A DNA stretch of 19,050 nt from positions 2,611 to 21,660 of the forward strand of contig DYON01000012.1 of NCBI GenBank assembly GCA_020720525.1. The letters are read 5' to 3'. This stretch comes from Acetofilamentum sp. (GTDB taxonomy: Bacteria; Bacteroidota; Bacteroidia; Bacteroidales; DTU049). Below the pieces are notes generated by a model. That model made no database searches and had not been told where the DNA came from. It was given only the letters and a program-made list of their open reading frames with translations. A program made the position numbers and the translations under genes. Positions 1-7,729 of the stretch are shown piece by piece (within the stretch, counting starts at the first letter, position 1; each line of letters begins with the position of its first letter).

Positions 1-262
1 TACCTATCAGCGCATGGTGTATGCATTGCTGGAGTTGATTGTGTTTTTGTTGTAAAAAACTATGGGGCGAGAATGAAAAGAATAAAGTTTGTAAAGTAAA
101 AAGTGTAAGATATTGATAATAGACAGGTTAAAATAAAACATGGTTTTTGCAACAGTCTCATTATTAATAATTTGACTTAGAAAACTATCGTCGTTATAGC
201 TTTTTGGACTGAACTCATTGAAATAAAAGTCATTTTTTACTGTTAGTTCTGTCAATACTTTT

Positions 263-270
263 TACTTTTG
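263..270 (+). promoter_or_regulatory. Promoter -7 box of pckA
   Basis: TACTTTTG matches the Bacteroidota -7 consensus TAnnTTTG and ends 17 bases before the ATG at 288. No TTG is found at the expected -33 position; the nearest is CTG at 240-242. The short implied leader is normal for this phylum. The match is seen in the sequence; promoter function is inferred. Confidence 0.5.
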
Positions 271-287
271 TGAAAAATAGAACTGAA

Positions 288-2561
288 ATGGAACATCTTC
301 TGACCAAATTGCGCGACGACCTTGCCAGCTACGGCATTGTTGAAACTCAGGAATTGTTTTACAATCTTCCGTACTAGGAACTTTACAAACACGAAACTGC
401 CGGCGATTTGGTTGGCTACGAACGTGGCTTCGAAACCAATTTGGGCGCAGTAAATGTCGATACTGGCATTTTTACTGGACGTTCGCCAAAAGATAAATAC
501 ATTGTTTTCGAAAACGAAAGCTCCGACAATATTTGGTGGGCAACCGAAGGACGCAAAGGTAGCGACAACAAACCCATCAGCGAGCCTGTGTGGAACGAAC
601 TGCTCGCAACTGGGCGCAAGCAACTTTCGGGCAACAAACTCTATGTGATGGACGCCTATTTGGGCGCCAACGAAAACACACGCTTAAAAATTCGTGTAGT
701 AACCGAAGTTGCATGGGCTGCTCATTTTGTAAAAAACATGTTCATTCGTCCGGCCGATTCCGAATTGGAAAACTTTGTGCCCGATTTCATCATGCTTCAT
801 GCTTGCAAAACTATCAATCCCGATTGGGAACGTCACAAACTCAATAGCGACGTTTTTGTAGTATTCAACATCAAAGAGCGCATGGCGGTTGTTGGAGGTT
901 CGTGGTATGGTGGCGAAATCAAAAAAGGTTTTTTCAGCATTATGAACTACTTTTTGCCTCTCCGCGGAATTGCGTCGATGCATTGTTCGGCCAATATGGG
1001 CAAAAATGGCGACACAGCTATCTTTTTCGGACTTTCTGGAACAGGTAAAACAACCCTGTCGGCCGATCCTGAACGCTATTTGATTGGCGACGACGAACAT
1101 GGCTGGGACGACGATGGAGTTTTCAACCTCGAAGGTGGTTGCTACGCCAAATGTATCAACCTGAGCAAAGAAAAAGAACCCGATATTTACGAAGCTATCC
1201 GCCGCGATGCTTTGCTCGAAAATGTTGTTTTCGACAAAAATTCGGGCGAAATCAATTTTTCGGATGCGTCAAAAACCGAAAACACAAGGGTTTCGTATCC
1301 CATTTATCATATTCGCAATATTGTAACTCCTGTTTCGCGTGGAACACATCCCCAAAAGGTGATTTTCCTTACAGCAGATGCTTTTGGTGTATTGCCGCCA
1401 GTTGCAAAACTCACTCGCGACCAAGCAATGTATTATTTTATGAGTGGTTTTACAAGCAAATTGGCTGGAACCGAGCGTGGAATTAAAGAACCAGTGCCAA
1501 CTTTTTCGGCTTGCTTTGGTGCTGCGTTTTTGTTGCTGCATCCAACTGTTTATGCACGCGAATTGGCGAAAAAGATGGATTTGCACAATGCTACTGCTTA
1601 TTTGGTAAATACTGGCTGGATCGAAGGTCCTTATGGAGTTGGCCGTCGAATTGATCTTCCAATTACACGCAAAATAATTGATGCTATACTCGATGGCACC
1701 ATCGACGAATCGCCCATGGAAGAATTGTCTATTTTTGGTCTTCAGATTCCTAAAAAGTTGCGCGATATCGACCAAAAAATTCTGAATCCGCGCAATTCGT
1801 GGAAATATCCAGCACAGTACGACAAGCAAGCACAAAATCTGGCCGATAAGTTTATCGACAATTTCCAGAATTTTACCGATACCGACGAAGGAAAACGTCT
1901 TGTGGCTGCTGGACCGCAAAACGCAATGATGAAGCAATACTACGAATATTATCGCGAACGGATTGATCAACTCGAATCGGAGCATAAAAGCGAATTGCAG
2001 CGAATGAAAGATCAGATCTACATTTTGCAAAATGCTTTTAGCGAATATATTTCGTTCAATTCAATCAACACTTCATACAAAAAACGTCAATTGAAGCGAC
2101 ATTTGCCAGTTAGTATTTTTATCGATACCAACGATGCAAACTTGATTGGAAGTGTTCATTCGGCGTTAATCAATATTGTTGAAGCTTCGGGCTTTTCGTT
2201 CTACAATCCAAAACGTGAGCCCGAGCGCTACAGCGAACGAATGGGAATATCGAAAGAACCCATTACTATGCAGGAAGTTTTCGAACGTATTTATGCAATT
2301 CACGACTTACTTATAAAAGACAATGCTACCAACAGCGAACTATCTGGTGCTATTGCTGCTTTTAAAGAAGTATCGGCTGGAATTAAAAATGCAGTTTTGA
2401 AAATGGGTTCGGTGTTGTTGGTAAAAACTTGCCACAACGAAGATCCAGCAATCGATGTACGCATTTTGTCTATTTCGGCACAAATTCATATCGACAAGCA
2501 CCCAGATTTGCTGCAAAATCCACCGCAGTTGCTCAAAGAGCTACATACTTTCAATCTTTAG
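288..2561 (+). CDS. pckA: Phosphoenolpyruvate carboxykinase (ATP) with in-frame amber at codon 30 and an extra C-terminal module
   Basis: PckA converts oxaloacetate plus ATP to PEP, CO2 and ADP in the cytosol (gluconeogenesis; in many anaerobic Bacteroidota it runs in the CO2-fixing direction). Numbering from the ATG at 288, the family signatures are intact: GRSPKDKY around residue 65, WYGGEIKKG, MHCSAN, the P-loop GLSGTGKTT at 248-256, and the metal-binding IGDDEHGWDD starting at 266. The PEPCK part ends with AAGP at about residue 542, the normal family length. Two anomalies follow. Codon 30 (375-377) is TAG where relatives carry an acidic residue (SYD/E-LLY context), and no other frame disruption exists. 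The frame also does not stop after PEPCK but continues for about 215 codons into an unrelated module (see separate entry). After the amber the first in-frame alternative start is TTG at 408, without a ribosome-binding site, giving 717 residues; the first in-frame ATG is far inside. TAG ends other genes here, so it is not a sense codon. This may be a recent nonsense allele, a sequence error, or a gene started late. Confidence 0.88.
1917..2561 (+). other. C-terminal fusion module of PckA: coiled coil plus alpha/beta domain of unknown function
   Basis: After the last PEPCK residues the frame runs on through CAA AAC GCA ATG ATG. From residue 547 it shows a charged helical stretch rich in Y, E, R, Q and L (YYEYYRERIDQLE and following, coiled-coil-like). 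Next comes a strand-helix unit around VSIFIDTND and VHSALINIVEASGFSFY, then a helical segment, then MGSVLLVKT and a final helix ending PPQLLKELHTFNL. I do not recognise a named family. The overall pattern resembles small hypothetical proteins of Bacteroidota and cyanobacteria that carry a VSIFIDTND-like strand and a GSLLIVK-like strand, but that is memory of a pattern, not a search. Canonical PEPCK ends near residue 540. The module could alternatively be translated separately from the ATGs at 1926 or 1929 (about 210 residues), though no ribosome-binding site is visible. Confidence 0.6.
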
Positions 2562-2570
2562 TATTGAATC

Positions 2571-2602
2571 AAAAAACGGGTTCTTAAAGGAGCCCGTTTT
2601 TT
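2571..2602. terminator. Bidirectional intrinsic terminator between pckA and the flotillin operon
   Basis: A 13-bp stem (AAAAAACGGGTTC paired with GAGCCCGTTTTTT, one T-G wobble) with a 6-base loop lies 9 bases after the pckA stop and 28 bases beyond the flotillin stop. T-runs on both strands suit the convergent arrangement. Confidence 0.88.
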
Positions 2603-2630
2603 ATTTGCTTTCAACCCTTGAAGGTATAGA

Positions 2631-4190
2631 CTATTTTTCTTTCTTCTTATCGTCTGGTGCTTCAACAATACTCTCTGGAGCTTTTTTTGCTGGTTCGTCG
2701 CCTTCTTTTTTAACCAGATATTCGGGCAACTGCATACCGGCCATATTCAGCATATCTTGAATAGGAGGAACCGATTTGTACAAGCCCGAAAGGAAACTGG
2801 CAGTTGATGATTTTCCATCGGTATTGTTGCCCTGACCACTGTCCCAAACAGTAACCTTATCAATTTTAATATTCTTAATGGCTTCGGTTTGCATTTTAAC
2901 GATTTCGGGAAGTTTGTCGGCAATAAGCAGCAATACAGCATCGCGGCTATTGTTGCCAGCAGCTTTCACAATCTGATCGAGACCTTCGGCTTGCTTGGTA
3001 AGAATTTCGAACATACCTTTAGCTTCGGCTTCCATTTTCATAAAAATAGCATCGGCCGAGCCTTTGGCTTGCTGTCTGATACTTTCGGCCTGAGCCTGCG
3101 CTTCGATAATAGCTTTTTCTTTCAGAATCTCGGCACTAACAACAATGCTTGCAGTTTGAGCTGCTTTGTCGCGCTGAGCACGAGCATCTTCGGCAAGTTT
3201 TTCGGCATCATAAGCTTCTTTCAAAGCCTGTGCACTTTGCACTTTTTCGGAAGCGATAGCACGTTTTTGAGCCTCAGCTTCGCGTTCGCGGCGTGCAGCA
3301 TCCGAATTGGCAATGGTGATTTTAGCCGTGTTTTCGCCTTCGACAGCTGTTGCATTCGCTTCGGCTATTTTCACACGTGTTTCTTGTTCGGCAAGAGCTT
3401 TTCCGATGTTTTCGTCGCGATTGGCAATAGCTATCAACACTTCTTTGTCTTTCATGGTGTTGGCAATCTGCGAATCGCGCGATTTGATGGTTTCGGCTAT
3501 CTGAACATCTTTTTCCTTTTCGGCTTCGGCCTTGCCAGTTTCGCCAAGCTTTTCTTGCTCGGCAACACTCTTTTTGGCTTCGTTGATGGCCTTAGCTGCA
3601 GCTTCTTTACCCAAAGCTTCGATGTAGCCCGATTCGTCTTTAATATCGGTAACGTTCACGTTGATTAGCTTCAAACCAATCTTTTTCATTTCGGTATCAA
3701 CATTGGCCGAAACATTGGTGAGGAATTTATCGCGGTTGTTGTTGATTTCTTCAATATCCATGGTAGCTACAACCAAACGAAGCTGACCAAAGATGATGTC
3801 TTTTGCCAAATCGTGAATCTCTTGGCGCTCGAGGCCAAGCAAACGTTCGGCAGCGTTCTCCATAATGCCAGTTTCGGTCGAAATGGCCACCGTAAAACGA
3901 CTGGGAACATCAACACGAATATTCTGACGGCTGAGAGCACTGGTAAGATTCACTTCAATAGAAATTGGAGTTAAATCCATGAACGAATAATCTTGCAACA
4001 CCGGCCAAATAAACGATGCACCCCCATGGATACATTTTGCCGATCGGTGTCCTTCGGGTCCAGCGCCAATTTTTCCGTAAACTACCATAACCCTGTCGCT
4101 GGGGCAACGTTTGTAGCGTTTCAGTAAGCCGAGTAGCATCAAAAAGACGAACAGAACGGCTAAGCCAATAATTATAGGCATGTATTGCAT
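2631..4190 (-). CDS. Flotillin-family (SPFH/band 7) membrane protein
   Basis: This 519-residue protein has the architecture of bacterial flotillins such as B. subtilis YuaG/FloT and E. coli YqiK. An N-terminal membrane segment (residues 5-24, IIIGLAVLFVFLMLLGLL) is followed by an SPFH domain (about 30-215), then a long Ala/Glu/Lys-rich coiled-coil region (about 195-400) with the EA repeats typical of the flotillin domain, and a C-terminal tail ending in a Lys/Glu-rich stretch (about 475-519). Flotillins oligomerise on the inner membrane and organise membrane microdomains. The start at 4190 lies 5 bases after the stop of the upstream NfeD-like gene; a second ATG at 4181 (MPIIIGL) is possible. 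The tight spacing and the classic NfeD-flotillin pairing indicate one operon. Membership of the family is clear; the client proteins cannot be told from sequence. Confidence 0.93.
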   Translation of the reverse strand: MQYMPIIIGLAVLFVFLMLLGLLKRYKRCPSDRVMVVYGKIGAGPEGHRSAKCIHGGASFIWPVLQDYSFMDLTPISIEVNLTSALSRQNIRVDVPSRFTVAISTETGIMENAAERLLGLERQEIHDLAKDIIFGQLRLVVATMDIEEINNNRDKFLTNVSANVDTEMKKIGLKLINVNVTDIKDESGYIEALGKEAAAKAINEAKKSVAEQEKLGETGKAEAEKEKDVQIAETIKSRDSQIANTMKDKEVLIAIANRDENIGKALAEQETRVKIAEANATAVEGENTAKITIANSDAARREREAEAQKRAIASEKVQSAQALKEAYDAEKLAEDARAQRDKAAQTASIVVSAEILKEKAIIEAQAQAESIRQQAKGSADAIFMKMEAEAKGMFEILTKQAEGLDQIVKAAGNNSRDAVLLLIADKLPEIVKMQTEAIKNIKIDKVTVWDSGQGNNTDGKSSTASFLSGLYKSVPPIQDMLNMAGMQLPEYLVKKEGDEPAKKAPESIVEAPDDKKKEK

Positions 4191-4195
4191 ATTGA

Positions 4196-4771
4196 TTAAA
4201 TTTTGGTGACAACAAAAATCTGACTATCGGTAATTTCGAGAACCTTTACCTGAGAACCAGTGAGAATAGCTTCTTCGTCGTTGGTTACAGCTTGGAATTC
4301 GGTGAAACGCCCCTGAACTGTGAGGCTAATTTTTCCTTGACCAGAGCGGGTAGGGGGGATGGTGAGATAAACTTCGGCAGTTTTGCCAATTGCCTTTGAG
4401 GAATCGACATTGCCATGATCGGCCAATTTACTCACAAAATAGAAAATAGCAGCCATAATAGCCATCATAGTCAGTCCAGCAAATAGCGAAATGAGCACTG
4501 CAAGCCATTGTTCCATGCCACCACGCAAACACACAAAGCCTGTTAGGCCCATAATTGCTAAAAATGCAACCATGTTTTTTATAGTGAAAAACTGAAATGG
4601 AATTCCAGTGTCGCCATCAACCGCAGCATCGGCATCGCCAGAAGCATCGGAATCGTGATCGGCACCAAACAAACTTAAAATCATTTGCAAAAGAAAAAAG
4701 AACGAAAATGCCAAACCAATGATGGCATAAATTTTTTCAATGGTTGATAATTCGATCCAGAAATTTTCCAT
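4196..4771 (-). CDS. NfeD/YuaF-like membrane protein, flotillin partner
   Basis: A 191-residue protein. Three hydrophobic segments (about residues 17-39, 66-84 and 88-115) are followed by a soluble C-terminal domain (about 128-191) of beta-strand character (GKTAEVYLTIPP, GKISLTVQG, GSQVKVLEI, QIFVVTKI), matching the OB-fold of NfeD-family proteins. An acidic loop (ADHDSDASGDADAAVDGD) lies between the first and second membrane segments. It has no protease domain, so it is the short NfeD1b/YuaF type, not the ClpP-fused type. It sits 5 bases upstream of the flotillin gene, as in the known yuaF-floT arrangement, and probably assists flotillin assembly at the membrane. Family assignment rests on topology and neighbour and is good; individual residues are poorly conserved in this family. 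Confidence 0.82.
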   Translation of the reverse strand: MENFWIELSTIEKIYAIIGLAFSFFFLLQMILSLFGADHDSDASGDADAAVDGDTGIPFQFFTIKNMVAFLAIMGLTGFVCLRGGMEQWLAVLISLFAGLTMMAIMAAIFYFVSKLADHGNVDSSKAIGKTAEVYLTIPPTRSGQGKISLTVQGRFTEFQAVTNDEEAILTGSQVKVLEITDSQIFVVTKI

Positions 4772-5083
4772 GGCTTTTTAGATTAGCTGATAACAAAAAT
4801 AGATATTTAAGTAAATCGAATGAAAATAATATTCAATTTGTTGATAAGTATTTTTTATTGATTTTAATCAACTGATATTCAATAAGTAACCAAATTGCCA
4901 TAGTTGAGATTCAAAAGAAACGCATTGTTTGCTTCATGAAATATTTCATTCAATTTATTTGGACTTATGTCCTATAATTTATATTATGTTAAGTAAAAGA
5001 ATTGGATAAAGCAACAATCCGACTTTAATATTAAAAACATCTTCCCCCGATTAAAAACGCGACTTGAGCAAAAAACAGCCAAT
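4772..5083. other. AT-rich intergenic stretch without a gene
   Basis: About 310 bases between the NfeD-like gene and the tRNA terminator. No reading frame with coding character, no tRNA-like fold and no repeat array is visible. Apart from the promoter box at 4794-4801 it holds a perfect 14-base palindrome, ATGAAATATTTCAT at 4936-4949, which could be an operator or chance in AT-rich DNA, and a tiny GGAC-TTAT-GTCC hairpin near 4970. Confidence 0.55.
4794..4801 (-). promoter_or_regulatory. Promoter -7 box of the NfeD-flotillin operon
   Basis: On the minus strand TATTTTTG (TAnnTTTG) lies 22 bases before the ATG at 4771. There is no clear TTG at -33. The same box occurs upstream of other genes in the window. 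Confidence 0.45.
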
Positions 5084-5115
5084 AAAAAAGCCCGAACTAT
5101 CGGGCTCTTTTTGTT
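5084..5115 (-). terminator. Intrinsic terminator of tRNA-Met
   Basis: AGCCCGA and TCGGGCT pair around a 4-base loop. On the minus strand the hairpin is followed by a run of six T, just downstream of the tRNA 3' end. Confidence 0.85.
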
Positions 5116-5117
5116 TG

Positions 5118-5191
5118 TAGCGGGGACGAGAGTTGAACTCGTGACCTACGGGTTATGAATCCGTCGCTCTAACCACCTGAGCTACCCCGCC
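5118..5191 (-). tRNA. tRNA-Met (anticodon CAT), elongator type
   Basis: Read on the minus strand this is a 74-nt cloverleaf. The acceptor GGCGGGG pairs with CCCCGCT, with a G-T pair at the end. The D-arm is GCTC/GAGC. The anticodon arm is ACGGA/CCCGT with loop TTCATAA (anticodon at 5155-5157, with an A-C mismatch next to the loop). The variable loop is AGGTC and the T-arm is ACGAG-TTCAACT-CTCGT. The discriminator base is A and CCA is not encoded. The paired acceptor end and the lack of the GGG/CCC anticodon stem argue against initiator tRNA. A CAT anticodon modified to lysidine for Ile(AUA) cannot be strictly excluded, but the acceptor and D-arm look like elongator Met. Confidence 0.93.
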
Positions 5192-5205
5192 ATTTTTTAG
5201 GAGTG

Positions 5206-5236
5206 CAAAAATACTAACTTCATTCCATTTGAGCAA
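5206..5236 (-). promoter_or_regulatory. Promoter of tRNA-Met
   Basis: On the minus strand TTG (5236-5234), a 20-base spacer and TATTTTTG (5213-5206) reproduce the Bacteroidota consensus TTG-N19-21-TAnnTTTG, 14 bases upstream of the tRNA 5' end. Confidence 0.72.
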
Positions 5237-5262
5237 AAAATATTTCCTTTGTATCAAAAAAA

Positions 5263-6009
5263 ATGAAACTTACAATTTCAATCTTGGCAATTCTACTTGT
5301 TCTTTCGTGTCGTGCTCAGGTAATGAACATTGAACAGCAACGAATTATTACCGACACAACTGGCTGGGCTGGCACTTCGCAAATATCGGCATCGTTTACC
5401 AAATACACCGATCAGCTACTTACCATCGGGTTTAAAGACCATTTGCAATACAAGACCGATTCGTCGCTATACCTAATGCTTATCGATTACAATCTGGTTA
5501 AAAGTCCATCATCCGATTTCGATAATGCCGGAATTCTTCATTTCCGCTACAATTATAAGGTGCGCGACTATTTCACCTTCGAAGCCTTTACGCAAGGACA
5601 ATTCAACAAGTTGCTCGATGTTCGCTTTCGTTGGCTTATTGGTACTGGACCGCGTTTTAAGGTTATTGGACACAAAAATTTCAGATTGTATTTCGCCTCT
5701 TTATACATGTATGAATTCGAAGAATTGGAAACTCCCCTGCTCTATCAACGCAACCATCGCTTAAGTAGCTATATTTCAATAACATGGAAGCACAAATCGG
5801 GCACTATTCTTACCAATACGGTATATTATCAACCTCTTCTTGATCGAATTTCGGATTTTCGCATTTACAATCAGTTCGATTTTAGTTTGAAAATATCGAA
5901 AAAGCTTTCATTTACAACGTCTTACAAGTATTTTTTCGATTCGAATCCAGCCGAAAATATTATAAATGCAACCCATAACCTGAGCAATGGGCTTACTTTT
6001 CGATTCTAA
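5263..6009 (+). CDS. DUF481-like outer-membrane beta-barrel protein
   Basis: A 248-residue protein with an N-terminal signal peptide (MKLTISILAILLVLSC, probable cleavage after R-A-Q; the Cys gives only a poor lipobox). The rest consists of alternating aromatic and polar beta-strands, for example ILHFRYNYKV, YFTFEAFTQGQFNK, FRLYFASLYMY, SYISITWKHK and LSFTTSYKYFF. It ends in Phe (GLTFRF), the usual last residue of outer-membrane barrels. The segment around FDNAGILHFRYNYKVRDYFTFEAF is typical of DUF481/YdiY-type proteins, so a small barrel in the outer membrane is likely; its cargo or role is unknown. It is monocistronic. Its TAA (6007-6009) overlaps the stop codon of the convergent gene. The start at 5263 fits the signal peptide; upstream sequence is A-rich with no Shine-Dalgarno. 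Confidence 0.78.
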   Translation: MKLTISILAILLVLSCRAQVMNIEQQRIITDTTGWAGTSQISASFTKYTDQLLTIGFKDHLQYKTDSSLYLMLIDYNLVKSPSSDFDNAGILHFRYNYKVRDYFTFEAFTQGQFNKLLDVRFRWLIGTGPRFKVIGHKNFRLYFASLYMYEFEELETPLLYQRNHRLSSYISITWKHKSGTILTNTVYYQPLLDRISDFRIYNQFDFSLKISKKLSFTTSYKYFFDSNPAENIINATHNLSNGLTFRF

Positions 6010-7469
6010 TTTTGCGGTAGTTCAAACCAGTCTTTTACATTTGTAAACACACTATCTCCACTTTTGTGGGTGAATTCATTTTTATGTGAATCGTAGTTGT
6101 AGTCATTTATCCACGAATTATGATTGTGTACAATTTCTTTCAATGCGTTACCGATGTAATCGATATTTTCGGTGGTCATTGTTGGGTGTAGCGACAAACG
6201 TACCCAGCCTGGTTTTAGTGAAAGGTCGCCTTGGTTGATGAGTTCGGTAATATGTCGCGATTTTTCGTAACTCACATCGAGCAAATAATGACCATAAGTA
6301 CCTGCGCAAGCACAACCGCCACGAACCTGAATGCCAAATCGATCGTTCAACAGCTTAACTATCAGATTGTAGTGAATTTCTTTGTGATAAAACGACACCA
6401 CACCAATACGATTTCGCTGCTCGCTTGCAAGGATGTGAATTCCATCGATTTGGTCGAATAGCTGAAAAGTTCTTTTAAGCAAAGCTTCTTCGGCGTCGCG
6501 AATATCGCAGGTATTCATTTGTTCTTTTAGTCTAATTGATAATGCTGTACGCATGGCTTGAATGAATCCTGGCGTACCACCGTCTTCGCGTGCTTCGATG
6601 TCGTCGATATACCGATATTCGCCCCAAGGATTGGTCCATTCGACGGTTCCACCGCCTGGATTGTCGGGTGCGGAATTGTGATACATGTTTTTATTGAAAA
6701 TAAGCACACCGCTGGCTCCGGGTCCACCTAAGAATTTGTGTGGACTAAAAATAATTCCATCGAGTTGTTGTGCCTCGGAAGCAGGGTGCATATTGATGGG
6801 CACATAAGGAGCTGTTGCCGCATAATCGGCAAAGCAAATGCCTCCATGCCTATGCATTATTTCGGACATTTCGTGAATTGGGTTTTGGATTCCAGTTACA
6901 TTCGAACCTGCCGAAAAAGATCCAATGAGTACGCGTCCTTTATATTTTTTGAGTTCATCTTCGAGATGATTTAAATCGACCAACAGATTTTTGCCTGGTG
7001 GCACCACCACCACATCGGCAGCTGTTTCGTACCAGCTTGTGTGGTTGCTATGATGTTCCATGTGGCTTATAAAACCAACAGGTCGTTCGGCAGTTCCCAA
7101 ACAATTGCTTTTATTACGAAGTTTGCCACAGTATTTGAGTCCCAACATTCGTTGAAGCTTGTTTATAGCTCCTGTCATTCCAAAACCCGTGGTAAGCAAA
7201 GCGTCGTTGGAGTTGGCATTCACATGTTTTTTTATGATTTCGCGTGCTTCGTAATAGGCATGTGTCGTGAGTGTACCAGTAGCACTGGTTTCGGTATGTG
7301 TGTTGCCAATCCATGGGCCAATATCGTTCGAAATTCGCTTTTCGATAGGAGCATACAATCGGCCCGAAGCAATCCAATCGGCATAAAGTAAAGGAAATTC
7401 TCCATAAGGAGTTCGCAATACTGCATCGCTTCCAACAGTGTTTTTACGAAAGGATTCAAACGATTTCAT
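6006..7469 (-). CDS. Aminotransferase class V-fold PLP-dependent enzyme (cysteine desulfurase-like)
   Basis: A 487-residue fold-type I PLP enzyme of the class V (NifS/SufS-like) group. Numbered from the ATG at 7469: early substrate or PLP-loop region YADWIASGRLY, then NTHTETSATGT; EHHSN near 138-142 with the His expected to stack on PLP; FADYAATAPY near 214-223 with the Asp that contacts the pyridine nitrogen; and SPHKFLGGPGASG with the Schiff-base Lys at about 245. A Cys-rich GGCACAG segment at about 384-390 occupies the place of the SufS active-site cysteine loop. It is longer than SufS (about 410 residues) and belongs to a Bacteroidota group of unassigned function; desulfurase, selenocysteine lyase or another activity are all possible. 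No suf genes are nearby. The frame extends to an ATG at 7511, but a promoter box lies inside that extension and homology begins at MKSFESFRKN, so 7469 is preferred. Confidence 0.85.
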   Translation of the reverse strand: MKSFESFRKNTVGSDAVLRTPYGEFPLLYADWIASGRLYAPIEKRISNDIGPWIGNTHTETSATGTLTTHAYYEAREIIKKHVNANSNDALLTTGFGMTGAINKLQRMLGLKYCGKLRNKSNCLGTAERPVGFISHMEHHSNHTSWYETAADVVVVPPGKNLLVDLNHLEDELKKYKGRVLIGSFSAGSNVTGIQNPIHEMSEIMHRHGGICFADYAATAPYVPINMHPASEAQQLDGIIFSPHKFLGGPGASGVLIFNKNMYHNSAPDNPGGGTVEWTNPWGEYRYIDDIEAREDGGTPGFIQAMRTALSIRLKEQMNTCDIRDAEEALLKRTFQLFDQIDGIHILASEQRNRIGVVSFYHKEIHYNLIVKLLNDRFGIQVRGGCACAGTYGHYLLDVSYEKSRHITELINQGDLSLKPGWVRLSLHPTMTTENIDYIGNALKEIVHNHNSWINDYNYDSHKNEFTHKSGDSVFTNVKDWFELPQN

Positions 7470-7485
7470 AGTCGATATTTGTTGG

Positions 7486-7493
7486 CAAAAATA
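7486..7493 (-). promoter_or_regulatory. Promoter -7 box of the class V aminotransferase gene
   Basis: TATTTTTG on the minus strand lies 16 bases before the ATG at 7469. Its position downstream of the ATG at 7511 is the main argument for the shorter gene. No good -33 TTG is visible. Confidence 0.45.
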
Positions 7494-7729
7494 GCGATAT
7501 TTAGACAACATAAGTCTGTTTTATCATTTGCTTGTGACTAAAAATTCGTATTTTTTTTGTCGATTATCAACTTTGCTTTAAAATAATCATTACCTTTATA
7601 AACAATAAAAACCTAAATACTATGTTATTAGGAGCATTGCTAACATTCTTTTCGTCCCTTTTGATAAACAAAACTTCAATTTTGACATTGGAAAAAAAAT
7701 ATAGTAAGACATAACGAATTCTTTGATTG

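Noticed and set aside
1..93. Possible 3' tail of a plus-strand gene entering from the left (open to TAA at 91-93 in frame 1, or to TAA at 53-55 in frame 2)
   Set aside because: Too short to recognise, and two frames are equally plausible; not enough to call a gene.
7..255. 82-codon minus-strand frame ahead of pckA
   Set aside because: AT-rich, no family resemblance, no promoter or ribosome-binding site; its start sits in the pckA promoter region. Treated as chance.
375..377. Reassignment of TAG to a sense codon as explanation of the pckA amber
   Set aside because: TAG is the natural stop of pckA, the flotillin, the class V enzyme, the ureohydrolase, rpsA and the T9SS type A gene in the same window.
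1269..2030. 253-codon minus-strand frame inside pckA
   Set aside because: Antisense shadow of a clearly coding PEPCK frame; Phe/Cys/Ile-rich composition without domains.
2889..3668. 259-codon plus-strand frame opposite the flotillin gene
   Set aside because: Mirror of the Ala/Glu/Lys-rich coiled coil, giving a Phe/Ser/Cys-rich nonsense protein.
4772..5083. Small RNA or extra tRNA in the intergenic stretch
   Set aside because: No cloverleaf, no promoter-terminator pair enclosing a transcript; the only terminator belongs to tRNA-Met.
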